Origin: Protula sp. h YS-2021
Lineage: Eukaryota; Annelida; Polychaeta; Sabellida; Serpulidae
Length of the DNA: 64,000 nt
NCBI GenBank assembly: GCA_949752745.1
Contig: OX457029.1
Span: forward strand, 42,472,500-42,536,499
Reading direction: 5' to 3'
The notes below the pieces were generated by a model that saw nothing but the letters and a program-made list of their open reading frames with translations, did no database searches and was not told the DNA's origin. Position numbers and translations under genes: made by a program. This document shows positions 48,177 through 57,623 of the stretch, one piece after another. Positions within the stretch are counted from its first letter, which is position 1. Each line of letters opens with the position of its first letter.

Positions 48177-48993
48177 TGAAATCGTGTTCTGTTCGATCTC
48201 ATTCACCCGAGTCCCTACAGCCAAATCGTGTCTCATCCGGTCTACATATGCGTCATTCCCACGAGTGCGTACAGCCAAAGCGTGTCTCATCCGGTCTACA
48301 TATGCGTCATTCCCACGAGTCTGTACAGCTAAATCGTGTCTCATTCGGTCTACATATGCGTCATTCCCACGAGTCCCTACAGCCAAATCGTGTCTCATCC
48401 GGTCTACATATGCGTCATTCCCACGAGTGCGTAAAGTCAAATCGTGTCTCATCCGGTCTACATATGCGTCATTCCCACGAGTCTGTACAGCCAAATCGTG
48501 TCTCGTCCGGTCTACATATGCGTCATTCCCACGAGTCCCTACAGCCAAATCGTGTCTGATCCGCTCTACATATGCGTCATTCCCACGAGTGCGTACAGCC
48601 AAATCGTGTCTCATCCGGTCTACATATGCGTCATTCCCACGAGTCTGTACAGCCAAATCGTGTCTCGTCCGGTCTACATATGCGTCATTCTCACGAATCT
48701 GTACAGCCAAATCGTGTCTCATCCGGTCTACATATGCGTCATTCCCACGAGTGCGTACAGCCAAATCGTGTCTCATCCGGTCTACATATGCGTCATTCCC
48801 ACGAGTGCGTACAGCCAAATCGTGTCTCATCCGGTCTACATATGCGTCATTCCCACGAGTCCCTACAGCCAAATCGTGTCTCATCCGGTCTACATACGCG
48901 TCATTCCCACGAATCTGTACCGCCAAATCGTGTCTCATCCTGTGTACATATGCGTCATTCCCACGAATCTCTACAGCCAAATTGTGTCTCCCA
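48177..48993. repeat. 54-bp minisatellite, about 15 units, trimeric higher-order structure
   Basis: Unit contains CTACATATGCGTCATTCCCA and CAGCCAAATCGTGTCTCATC. The variable position cycles CCC, GCG, CTG through the first nine units (162-bp higher-order repeat) and then becomes irregular. Since 54 is a multiple of 3 and the unit lacks stops, long open frames exist on both strands (for example minus 48,135-48,980, repeating GNDAYVDRMRHDL). I read these as by-products. Confidence 0.95.
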
Positions 48994-49310
48994 GCAGGTT
49001 ATAGAAACATCCTATTAATAATGCCCTTATTGGACAGAAAAGCTTTCTTTTTACATCCCAAATTCAACACTCCACATGACTGCGACAGCATTTTCAAGTA
49101 TAGTGGTAAATGCAAATTTGGAAAGTCATTGTATTTAAGTGTACTGCAATTTATAACAAACCACAACAAACTAAGTTCCTCAGCACACTATGTAAAGATC
49201 TAACGTGGTTTAAAATCCTGTTTAACGCTCCTCCTGAAATGTTAATTTCAGACCTGTAGTAGACAGAAATCTCGCATATAACGTCACTTTTATATTAACG
49301 ACATAATTAC
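48994..49310. other. No gene seen
   Basis: Short unique AT-rich spacer between the minisatellite and the R1 module. Confidence 0.4.
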
Positions 49311-50580
49311 GTCTCTCGGACCGAGGGGAGACATAGTGTGTGTGTACATGGGTGTTTGTGTGTCAGTCTGTTGTGAATAAAAATATTGTGTGCAAGATAT
49401 CTCGAGAACGAAAAGGCGGATCGACTTCAAACTTGATCTGTTTATTCTTTGGGTAGGTCGGACAGTTCTGTCAACTTTTGACGCATGTTACGGTATTGTG
49501 GAAGGCGTATGACGCCATTACGTAAAAATCTTACAACATATAACGTCATTACGTTAAAAGTTATCTGTTAAGCAAAATATCTCGATAGTGGAAAGTCGGA
49601 TTGGCTTCAGACTTGGTGTAATTATTCCTTGGATAAGTTGCATGGATTCTGTTACATATTAAACTCATTTAGAAAATTAAGAAAGGCGTATTATATCACT
49701 CTGTAAAATATATTACGTGATATATTTGGCAGTCGCCGAATCTAACACCACCATCGCCTATACCCCCGCCCCCCCCCCCCCCCCCTCATTCTTCTCGTTT
49801 TGTCGGTTCTTTTGTTAACTGAGCATACTTGTTAACTACGCTGGGGATTTCAGCGTTTTCCAGAAGATTCTCGAATGTTCCTGTATTCTTTAGAATACCT
49901 GAAAACAGTAGCAACATAACAGTCGATCCATGGCTGTTTTTACATTGCTTGTAATTGATCTTTCTGTGCGTTACACACCTACAGCATGTCATTCATTTAA
50001 GTGTCAGTGTCATTCATTGTGCAGTATGAAGTGTTCATGTGCTGAAACAGGCTGGAATGTGAGAAAGTTAAACACCTGAGTTGTATGTTTATGCCAGGAA
50101 CACTTACAATTTAGCCAGAGGCGTGTCAGGTTTTGGAGACATGGGGGAGGGATACAAATCCCCATACTGCCTTACCTGCAATTCAGAAATAAAGTGACAG
50201 ATCATTTAATGTTATGGTCGTATTTACAGACCTCGGCAGGTCTAGCTATTGTTTTTTTTTTTTCGCCGCAAACGTGTTTTCGTTTGGTTTCCAAACTGTT
50301 TCGTGTATGAGAGCGATTATGTAACAGTAAGCATTATTTGCAGTACCTGGGAGTATTTTTCATTTTTAAAGCGGGTCATCTGATATCTTGTGTTATGACA
50401 TGCAGCTCACGATTTTGGCACCAAAATGACCCCCCCACCCTCCCCCCCCCCCCCCCCACCGTTCTTTCCACCGAAGTGAGTCATCTGTTGCACAGTTAGA
50501 ACGATGCCTTGTTTGGCAGATGGAAACGTACGAAGACAAGTTATATATCATGGTTATAACTATACTTAAGATAGAAACTC
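49311..50580. repeat. R1 module with leading hairpin, left half of interrupted copy
   Basis: Imperfect hairpin GTCTCTCGG / CCGAGGGGAGAC (49311-49332), GT-rich run (TGTGTGTGTACATGGGTGT), then R1 units (GGATCGACTTCAAACTTG) and the flank seen at 37-37.7 kb. Interrupted at 50,580/50,581 by the hAT-ended insertion; it resumes at 56,456. Confidence 0.65.
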
Positions 50581-50742
50581 CAGGGCTCGAAATTAGCGGG
50601 AGCCCGGAGCCCGAGGCTCCCATATTTCGCGCCGGGCTCCGAGATTTTTGGATCTCGGATCCCGGCTGGCTCCTGTATTTGTTACAATACTGAAACCGGA
50701 TTTTATTTATTGTGACGTCAGAAACTTAACAATGAACTTATG

Positions 50743-51141
50743 GTGGGCGATAATATTGACTTGGACGATAATAGGGAATGTAGTGCAAAACATTTCTTTT
50801 GTTAATGTAGCCGTTTTAAATATTATTTATGGGTGTCTCCGATCATTTTTAAGTTGGCGATAATGCAAGAAAGATGTAGGTTTCGGCTTTAAAAGTGCAG
50901 GAATCAATTCTATGACGCTAAAATATGATAAATGTGATATTTCTCAGGTGAGCGATAATGCGGAACTTTGGCCGATAATAGGGAACATAGTGCAAAACAT
51001 TTCTTTTGGTATTGTAACCGCTTTGAATATTAGTTATGGGTGTCTCCGATCATTTTTAAGTGGGCTATAATCCAAGAAAGTTGTAATTTGGGCAGAAGTG
51101 CAGAAATCAATTCTCTGACCGCAAAATATGATATTTTTCTG
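50743..51141. repeat. Two tandem units of about 200 bp (GTGGGCGATAAT)
   Basis: 50,743-50,947 and 50,948-51,141 share AGTGCAAAACATTTCTTTTG, GGGTGTCTCCGATCATTTTT and GCAGAAATCAATTCT-type blocks. A third unit begins at 51,142. Confidence 0.82.
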
Positions 51142-51450
51142 GTGGGCGATAACATGGTATCATTAATAGATGCTGAATACTGGCCACCACAGAATTTCAA
51201 AGGTCAAGGAAACACTGGCAATGTCCAAGATCAAAACCTCTCAAACTCTTAACCTTGCACATGTTTGTGTCATAGTTACTGTACCAAATGTTGTGATGCT
51301 ACTCTAAATAATGGTGAGTACTATCCCGGACAAAACTTCAGAGGTCAAGGTCACACTGCTATCAACCAAAATCAATCAAAAAATTGACGGACGGACAGAC
51401 ATGCAGACAAAAAAGTGATCGCAATACGTTCCAGCCAAGCTGGCTGATAG
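51142..51450 (-). repeat. Tandem units + (GTCCGTCC)n + hairpin, minus orientation
   Basis: Read on the minus strand: hairpin CCAGC-ttg-GCTGG (plus coordinates 51431-51443), TGTCTGTCCGTCCGTC microsatellite (about 51,386-51,400), then two diverged units containing CCTTGACCT(C/T)TGAA. Same layout as 41,218 and 44,305 with unrelated unit sequence. Confidence 0.68.
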
Positions 51451-51931
51451 GGAACCAGTTATTTCTATAAATATATCTCGTTTTGCATTTAAATTATGTG
51501 AATGTATGACCTCAATCCTAACCCTTTTTGGTGCCAAACTGGTGAGCTGCTTGCAGGTGACCCACTTAAAAAGTGAAAAATACTTCAAGGTACCTCAGCC
51601 ATTGCTACACCAGGTTACCTAACCATTTTTATATAAAGCACAGCTTGGCAAGCAAGTGGAAACAACTTCAATACTTCTTTTAAAACTCTATTCAGCGCGT
51701 GTCTGTGTAAACGCTAAATGTCTTAGTTCGTTAAGATGAGAGAATGCTCAGTCTTTTCCATCGGTCTCTAACACGCTGCGAAATAATAAAAAGAAGCGGT
51801 TTGGGTAGTGTTTCTTTAATAGACTCCAGCAATAACGTGGCAACACATAGAACATTATTAGAACTTATATAGCTTTCAACATAACTTTGTCCCAAACTAC
51901 CCAAACCGGATGTAGTGTAGACTCTGTGTCT

Positions 51932-53023
51932 TTAGAGTTTAGTTGTGATCTTTGCGGCGTTCCTACCGAGGACTCGAGAACACCTCATGCGCATGTCGAG
52001 GGGGACGTCTGTGTATCGGAGGTAGGCGTCTGATTTCCAGTCTCCTTGCGATTTTATCACCTCAGGGGGGAGACCGCATGCCAGGGCAAAACTTGCCCCT
52101 GCCCGACGGAGGCTGTGACCGCTGTAGTGACTGTCGTCCAGCCCTATACTCTGAAGCCTCTGTTTCAGCATCGCGCCGAAAATTGCGTGGGACAGGGTAA
52201 TGAGGGCGCCGTCACGTTTGAAGGAAAACAGGGCGGAATCAGGGGGGGATTGAGTCGTGGTCAGGAGGCGGCCGAGGGCATAGACCGGACACAGGTCAGA
52301 GTCTGGGATGCGAGGGAGGGGGACGACAAGTTGTCGAGTGAAGTTGCGCATGGTCTTCGTCTGTTTCACACGAATTATGGCTCCATCTGCCAGGAACGTC
52401 ACGTCACGGCGGCATAAGTCTCTGCGACAGTCATGACTATCCTGTGAACGTGTTAACAGGGTGGATTTTCTGAAAAACGTAAAGAAACCCACTAGGCATG
52501 CCGCCCAAAAACACATATCTATTGACCTGTCGAGATCCAGCACTTGAAGTAAACGTACTAGGATGTCCAGAGATAGCGCGAGTTTTTGCTTAGGTGGGGT
52601 GGCACGCTTGGTCTCCAGCCCTTTGAGCAGTGTCTTTAGGCGATAGTTGTCTTCCGTGGGATTAGGGTGGTCGTGCTCCAAGTGCAAAAACCGGATCGCG
52701 GACAGATAGCACCTCACGGACTGGGGCTTGAGGGTGCGACCGAGGAAACAAGCATAACGTAGCAGGGTGTCAGTGTCTGCGGGGACAGGGCGACAGCGGA
52801 AATAGGCACAAAACGAAACGAATGCCTTGATGTGGGTGTTGTATGCGGCGATGGTATTGTCGGAATAGGCAGCCGAACGCAGCTGTTTCACTTCCATATC
52901 CAGTATCGCTGTTTGCCGGACCACTCCTGAAACAGGTAAACTACTGAGGCGTGAGACATATGGTTGTGTAGGTCCGATACTGGTACGTGTGCGAAGGCGT
53001 AGGTGGCATGCGATAAATTGCAT
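51932..53023 (-). CDS. Tyrosine recombinase of the Ngaro-like element
   Basis: Integrates the circular DNA intermediate. 363 codons from ATG 53023, in the -1 frame relative to pol and overlapping its end by 136 nt. A core-binding region (YSDNTIAAYNTHIKAFVSFC) is followed by the catalytic domain: Arg in GFFTFFRKSTL, Lys in KQTKTMRN, HSLRRAG (H-x-x-R), GDWKSDAYLRYT with the Trp/His position and nucleophilic Tyr. All expected catalytic positions are seen, with no stops or frameshifts. Start choice rests on the first ATG; reinitiation or frameshifting is possible. Confidence 0.92.
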   Translation of the reverse strand: MQFIACHLRLRTRTSIGPTQPYVSRLSSLPVSGVVRQTAILDMEVKQLRSAAYSDNTIAAYNTHIKAFVSFCAYFRCRPVPADTDTLLRYACFLGRTLKPQSVRCYLSAIRFLHLEHDHPNPTEDNYRLKTLLKGLETKRATPPKQKLALSLDILVRLLQVLDLDRSIDMCFWAACLVGFFTFFRKSTLLTRSQDSHDCRRDLCRRDVTFLADGAIIRVKQTKTMRNFTRQLVVPLPRIPDSDLCPVYALGRLLTTTQSPPDSALFSFKRDGALITLSHAIFGAMLKQRLQSIGLDDSHYSGHSLRRAGASFALACGLPPEVIKSQGDWKSDAYLRYTDVPLDMRMRCSRVLGRNAAKITTKL

Positions 53024-54534
53024 AGTCTCGATAAACTATCAGCCAACATATTTTGACGTGTGGGTATGAATGAGGCAGTAATACAAATATTATACTGAAC
53101 GCATATCAACATTATATCAACGAGAATGTCTGATGCAGTGATGCTCCGTATAGAACCAGTATTCAGGGCGTGGAGCGTGGCCGTATTGTCAGTCAGTACC
53201 CTCATTTTCCGACCCGCATATAGGGTTTTCCACCGTTCCAGGGCGAGATGTACGGCGGCCAGTTCCTTGACATTGATGTGTTGTGCTTCAAGGGGCGGGG
53301 CATCGATATGCCAATTGCAGTACAGCCAGTCCAGGGCGAGTGGCCCGCGGACCAAGGCTGCTCCAGCAGCGGCCGAGCTGCTGTCCGTCACGATATATGC
53401 AGGATTGGGCGAAGTCCTTTCGAGAGCGAAATGGCACGTGCCGTTGAAGAAACTGCATAGTCGATTGAGCGTAGCAATATCGCGGCGCGTATCGGCGGAG
53501 ATACGGACGCGGAAGTGGGGGCGGCGCAGTGACGTCATTAGCGAGATGAGGCGGCGCATGGCTGGGCGTACTACACGTACTACCCGGGCGATCCAGCTTA
53601 ATTTACCAAGCAGACTTTGTATGTCCCGTTTGGACACACGTTTCTGATCAGAATTGGCCCATTCATGCAGAGTTGTTTGCGTATCTTCTAGTTTCTCGGT
53701 TGGGATCGATAGCTTACAGTTGATGGTGTCAATAAGAACACCAAGAAAAGTCAGTCGTTGGGTGGGGTAGACGGATTTGCTCCAATTGATGGTGAAACCG
53801 AGGGAGGTGAGGGTGCCGATAAGGTGGTCCATAGCTATCCGAGCGTCTTCGCTGGTGTCTGCTGAGATGAAGAAGTCGTCCAGGTAACAGATCACCGCCT
53901 TGATACCCTTCCGCCGCAGCATGCGACACACACTTTGCGTTATGCGGTGAAAAATCCCGACACTGAGGGACGCGCCGAAGGGCAGTCTAGTGTCCACCAG
54001 GTAGGTGTGGTGCTTATCACCCTTGAACTTCCATCTCAAGCCGGTAAACTGCTGCGAAAAAGTACTGATGGGTACATGTCTATATGCGGATTTAATGTCC
54101 ACCTTGGCCATAAAAGACCCTCGCCTGGTCAAGCTGACCGCAGTGTCCACGGACGCGAATTTGTGTTTGTCCGGACAGGCAAAGCTGTTTACTGAGCTCC
54201 CCGCTGGTTGGGAGCAGTCGTGGATAAGACGGATACTATCCTTGTCCTTTGGGACGGCCGAAATGGGCGAAATTATTGTCGGTTTTTCAAGCGTTATTTT
54301 GTATCTTCCCAGCGACAGTTCTTTCTTTATCTCATTTTCCACTAGTTCTCTGTATTTAAGTTCGGCGGATCGACTATTTGGGGCTTCTGAGGGTTTAATG
54401 GAATGGGTATTAGTGTTAACAATATCAAAACCGTTCGTTAAGCCATTAACGATAAAGACTTTATCGATATCCGAGTCGAGTAATCGTTCCCAGTTCGTTA
54501 TCTTTTCGGCGAGCGGGTTAGAGGCGTCGGGTTG
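52888..54534 (-). CDS. Reverse transcriptase-RNase H (pol) of the Ngaro-like element, in frame with gag after a UAG
   Basis: Copies element RNA into DNA. The frame is open for 548 codons after the gag UAG, and its first ATG is at 54111, already inside RT motif A (FMAKVDIKSAYRHVPI), so normal AUG initiation could not make a complete RT. Motifs: RLIHDCSQPAG, motif A Asp, motif B LPFGASLSVGIFHRIT, motif C CYLDDFF, TFLGVLID. RNase H follows with TDSSSAAAGAAL (Asp), NVKELAAVHLAL (Glu), VLTDNTATLHAL (Asp) and ADSLSRL. All catalytic residues are present. It overlaps the recombinase ORF by 136 nt. Confidence 0.92.
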   Translation of the reverse strand, partial: QPDASNPLAEKITNWERLLDSDIDKVFIVNGLTNGFDIVNTNTHSIKPSEAPNSRSAELKYRELVENEIKKELSLGRYKITLEKPTIISPISAVPKDKDSIRLIHDCSQPAGSSVNSFACPDKHKFASVDTAVSLTRRGSFMAKVDIKSAYRHVPISTFSQQFTGLRWKFKGDKHHTYLVDTRLPFGASLSVGIFHRITQSVCRMLRRKGIKAVICYLDDFFISADTSEDARIAMDHLIGTLTSLGFTINWSKSVYPTQRLTFLGVLIDTINCKLSIPTEKLEDTQTTLHEWANSDQKRVSKRDIQSLLGKLSWIARVVRVVRPAMRRLISLMTSLRRPHFRVRISADTRRDIATLNRLCSFFNGTCHFALERTSPNPAYIVTDSSSAAAGAALVRGPLALDWLYCNWHIDAPPLEAQHINVKELAAVHLALERWKTLYAGRKMRVLTDNTATLHALNTGSIRSITASDILVDIMLICVQYNICITASFIPTRQNMLADSLSRLCNLSHATYAFAHVPVSDLHNHMSHASVVYLFQEWSGKQRYWIWK

Positions 54535-55557
54535 CTAGGCGTGAGTGTATTCGGGGTGGTCCCTGAAGCACTTTAGACAAACATGTGAATACCGGCATCC
54601 TGGAAGAGAACATCCCCGGCGTCCGTTGAAGTTTCGGCAGACCTCTCTTCCGTTGTGGTCCCTGACACCTTGTGGTCTGGTCCGAGGGTTAGGGTGTCGG
54701 AGTTGGCCGTCTTGGCGAGTCGAGCCCTGAAAACGCGAGGAGAAGATGCATACTCCCATGAGGTACGTGTCGTCTTCACCCCATTTGAGCTGGCCAGAGT
54801 GCACGCGCTGGCGGTACTCGAAGTCGTACCGCATGCATCGAGTGATGGGGTAGTGCTCGCACATGTCGGCGAACTTGATGGAGTACATGTTGTAGCCTTC
54901 CCGATCTTCCTGCGATTTCAATTGACCAGATCGTATTAGAGCCTCGAAGATACGTCCGTGCCCTTTAATCCATTGCTGTAGGGTGGTGTCTTCGGGTTTG
55001 GGTCTGCGTCCAGGGGTCGTTAGAACGATACGAGCCTCACCCTGCATCGAAAGGACAGACTCCTCACTCTGGGAGCCAAGGAAGGAACCACAGAAGTCCT
55101 GAACGAAGAGGGGTTTTCCGTTACCTGGCGTTTTCCCGGTTAGCCATGGGTCGTTTTCTGGCGTCGGATGGTCCTTGAGCGACTCCAGGAAGGCCGCCAT
55201 CTGCGTCTCGCTTGGCTTCGGAATCGTCTCGAGAGTCACGGGTTCGGTCTCATTTCCGGGCACGTGAGCGGCACTGAGCGAGTTGGACGCGTCAGGTGGC
55301 GTGGAGGTCTTGTCTGGTTGGTCCGTTTTCTGATCGGCCTTGGCCTCGCGCAGATCGGCGATAGCCGCCTGGAGGGCCTTAGTCTGCCCTATCGAAAGCT
55401 TCAGAGCCTTCAGAACAGTGGCATCGATATGCGCAATTGTGTCAACGGACAGGAACTCCTCACTCACTAAGGCATCCACCGTGCTCTTCGTGAGATGCTT
55501 TCCAAGTGCCCAAGTTTTTAATTCGCTCACGGCCTTTATTACGTGTTCGTCATCCAT
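54535..55557 (-). CDS. Gag-like protein with CCCH zinc finger (ORF1 of the Ngaro-like element)
   Basis: Presumed structural, RNA-binding protein of the retrotransposon. 340 codons from ATG at 55557, the first ATG of the frame, to TAG at 54537-54535. The N-terminal ~80 residues are helical and charged (LSIGQTKALQAAIADLREAK). A Ser/Thr/Pro linker follows, then a core with WIKGHGRIFEALIRSGQL and a C-terminal C-x8-C-x4-C-x3-H finger (CRNFNGRRGCSLPGCRYSH) followed by CLKC. The pol frame continues in the same register directly after the TAG, with GCC-TAG-CAA context. Similarity to a named gag family was judged only by the finger and position. Confidence 0.8.
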   Translation of the reverse strand: MDDEHVIKAVSELKTWALGKHLTKSTVDALVSEEFLSVDTIAHIDATVLKALKLSIGQTKALQAAIADLREAKADQKTDQPDKTSTPPDASNSLSAAHVPGNETEPVTLETIPKPSETQMAAFLESLKDHPTPENDPWLTGKTPGNGKPLFVQDFCGSFLGSQSEESVLSMQGEARIVLTTPGRRPKPEDTTLQQWIKGHGRIFEALIRSGQLKSQEDREGYNMYSIKFADMCEHYPITRCMRYDFEYRQRVHSGQLKWGEDDTYLMGVCIFSSRFQGSTRQDGQLRHPNPRTRPQGVRDHNGREVCRNFNGRRGCSLPGCRYSHVCLKCFRDHPEYTHA

Positions 55558-56174
55558 CGTTGCCCGATTTATATGTTCACAATTTATCCAATAAAGTGAG
55601 TAATAAGTTATCGGAGCGACCCGCTATTAGTCCTACCTATATATGTATCCTACCGTCTGTTTCACTAGTTTGTTCTATCGAGTTTTTTGCTCTCTTTTTT
55701 GCCAACGAGCTGCTATTTTTTTTTCTTTTTTCTTTGCTAACGAGCTGCTGTTTCTGCGCTTTTTTTTTTTTCTTTGCTAACGAGCTGCTGTTTCTGCGCT
55801 TGCAGATTGCGAATGAGGTGGTAGAAAAAAGGCCCCCCTTTTAAAGCCAGATTTTAATCCCTATAGCAAAACTGAACAGATAGCGAGTGACACTTCGCAA
55901 ACATCCCTTATGGATTGAGGCGCCATCGCGCCGGATTTTTAAATCCCTGAAGCAACACAAGAACACACATAGTGACACTTTGCAAACATCTTTTGCCGGC
56001 TGAAAACGCTTGATATTTAAACAAAGATTACAGGATAGGCGGGGCGCAAAAGAGCCCCGCAGTTTCACGTCACTTGCACCGTTTTAAAAGTAAATAATCA
56101 TACATTATTTATAGCATTATTGAGCAAATGCTGCGTCATGCTATGCCCAGCCTGCCCCAAAAACTTGTGCGCTT

Positions 56175-56326
56175 CAAGTGACAGTGGCCCAGTTGAGGAA
56201 TCAGTCTTGTGTCTCTTGGAAAATGGCTCAAGGCAATTATAAAAAAAAAAAAACAACCAGATCAGACTGTCTTGCCATTTTCCAAGAGAGACAAGACTGA
56301 ATCCTCAACTGGGCCACTGTCACTTG
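56175..56326. repeat. Near-perfect 53-bp inverted repeat (stem-loop)
   Basis: Arms 56,175-56,227 (CAAGTGACAGTGGCCCAGTT...) and 56,274-56,326 (...AACTGGGCCACTGTCACTTG) pair almost without mismatch around a 46-nt A-rich loop. It lies within the hAT-ended insertion, right of the retrotransposon. Confidence 0.92.
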
Positions 56327-56455
56327 ACAGTCTTGTTTTTTTTCATTTAATCAAACATGTTTACTCCGGGCTCCCAGATTTTGGGTCGGGCTCCGAGATT
56401 TTTAGACCCGGGAGCCCGGTGGCTCCGAGTCAAAAATAGTTAAGTTCGAGCCCTG

Positions 56456-57110
56456 AGAGACCCTTACCGTAACGGTAGGTAAAAGAGTTAGGGTTGCGTT
56501 TAGAATCGTATCTACGTTAGATGGGTGGGGGTGGGGGGCTTATGACGCTAGCAAAAATAAAATCGCCATTGAAGTAGGGAATCGGTGTAGCGACCACCTT
56601 CCAGGCAGGATAAAAAGACTGCCGAAAAACCTGTTTATAACGACCACCTTTCAAGACCCGGATAGAAAGAGGTGAAGTAGATCCTGTTCGTAGTGGCTAC
56701 CTTCCAGATTCAGATAAAAAAGTACGCACAGGAAAAATGCTGCAGTGACAAACTTCCAGATCCGGGTAAAAAGGACATGCAGTAAAACCTGTTTTAGTGG
56801 CCACCTTTCAAACCCGAAAAAAACGTCCAGTAGTGACCACCATCCTCACCCGGATAAATAAGACGTACGTACCTTCTTAAGCAATAAATTGTGATTATGT
56901 TTGTAGAAATGAATCTTTTGTTTCAGTAAAAAGGAAAATGGTTATTGGAGATTTATGGATTTAGTCGGAGAGACTTTTGTTTTTGTTGACAAAAACAAGA
57001 AACCAAATAGGTGTCGATTGAAAGTTTGTAACATAAGCCTGTACTGTTATGTTTTATGTGTACTGGCTTCTCCAGTGTTCATGGTCCTATCGAGGGTGCA
57101 CCAGGGTTGC
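56456..57110. repeat. Right half of the interrupted R1-family copy
   Basis: CTTACCGTAACGGTAGGTAAAAG continues the paralogue at 43,530. It is followed by the CCACCTTCCAGAC-type array (56,590-56,860) and TTGTTTCAGTAAAAAGGAAAATGG shared with 44,950. Confidence 0.65.
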
Positions 57111-57554
57111 CACGTTTTTTCCCTGGTGGAGAAAAACTTATTTTTACCCAGTTTTTTTCGACACAGATGTAATACTTTTTCCCCTTCCATTGTGGGAAGA
57201 AATGGAAGAAACTCAAAAAGGTTCCAAATAATAATTTAGTGAAACATTTTATTGATGAAAATGTTTTACGAGGAAAAAAAGCACATTTTGTTTTCAGGTA
57301 CTCACTAATCTTTGATTAAGACCAGATCCCTCACTAATTAAGACTAGAAAAGATCTCAATCCACAAGTCTAGAGTTTTAAATGTCCCAGTTTCAGTTTTT
57401 TGCATTTAGTTAGTTACTTGTAAGCAAATGGAAGATAGGGTCCATATCAAATTAGTCTGTGTCCCGCTGTGTGCGCAGATACACTCAACACAACTTGAAT
57501 TTTGATAACCGAAGAAATCTCAGATTTTCTTACCCGTGTTAGTTTCGTATGTTT

Positions 57555-57556
<2 letters not shown>
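57111..57556. other. No gene seen
   Basis: Short AT-rich spacer without recognisable features. Confidence 0.35.

Positions 57557-57623
<67 letters not shown>
57557..57623. repeat. (TAA)n microsatellite
   Basis: About 22 uninterrupted trinucleotides. On the minus strand it is the (ATT)n tail of the adjacent LINE fragment. Confidence 0.95.

Larger units (their letters stand above)
51790..55840 (-). mobile_element. DIRS-order (Ngaro-like) tyrosine-recombinase retrotransposon
   Basis: Gene order on the minus strand is gag, RT-RNase H, tyrosine recombinase, with no protease, integrase or methyltransferase, as in Ngaro elements. Such elements integrate through a circular intermediate by the recombinase. 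All three ORFs are long and uncorrupted. Terminal split repeats were not identified. A 12-bp inverted pair GGTTTGGGTAGT / ACTACCCAAACC (51798-51809 and 51896-51907) lies downstream of the recombinase, and three tandem AACGAGCTGCTG units lie upstream of gag (55,700-55,800). Ends are approximate. Confidence 0.85.
50581..56455. mobile_element. hAT-ended 5.9-kb insertion carrying a nested retrotransposon
   Basis: Ends CAGGGCTCGAAATTA (50581) and TAAGTTCGAGCCCTG (56441-56455) are inverted. Subterminal GGGCTCCGAGATTTTTGGA-like blocks occur at both ends. Flanks AGAAACTC and AGAGACCC agree at 6 of 8 positions as an aged target duplication. The uninterrupted paralogue at 43,520-43,580 joins the flanks. 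The interior lacks a hAT transposase but contains a tandem array and a DIRS/Ngaro-type element. Confidence 0.72.

Noticed and set aside
48135..48980. 281-residue repetitive protein on the minus strand
   Set aside because: No ATG at a sensible start, several other frames are equally open, and the open reading follows from the 54-bp period.
48177..48993. CRISPR-like regular array
   Set aside because: There are no unique spacers: the whole 54-bp unit repeats, in an intron-containing eukaryotic genome.
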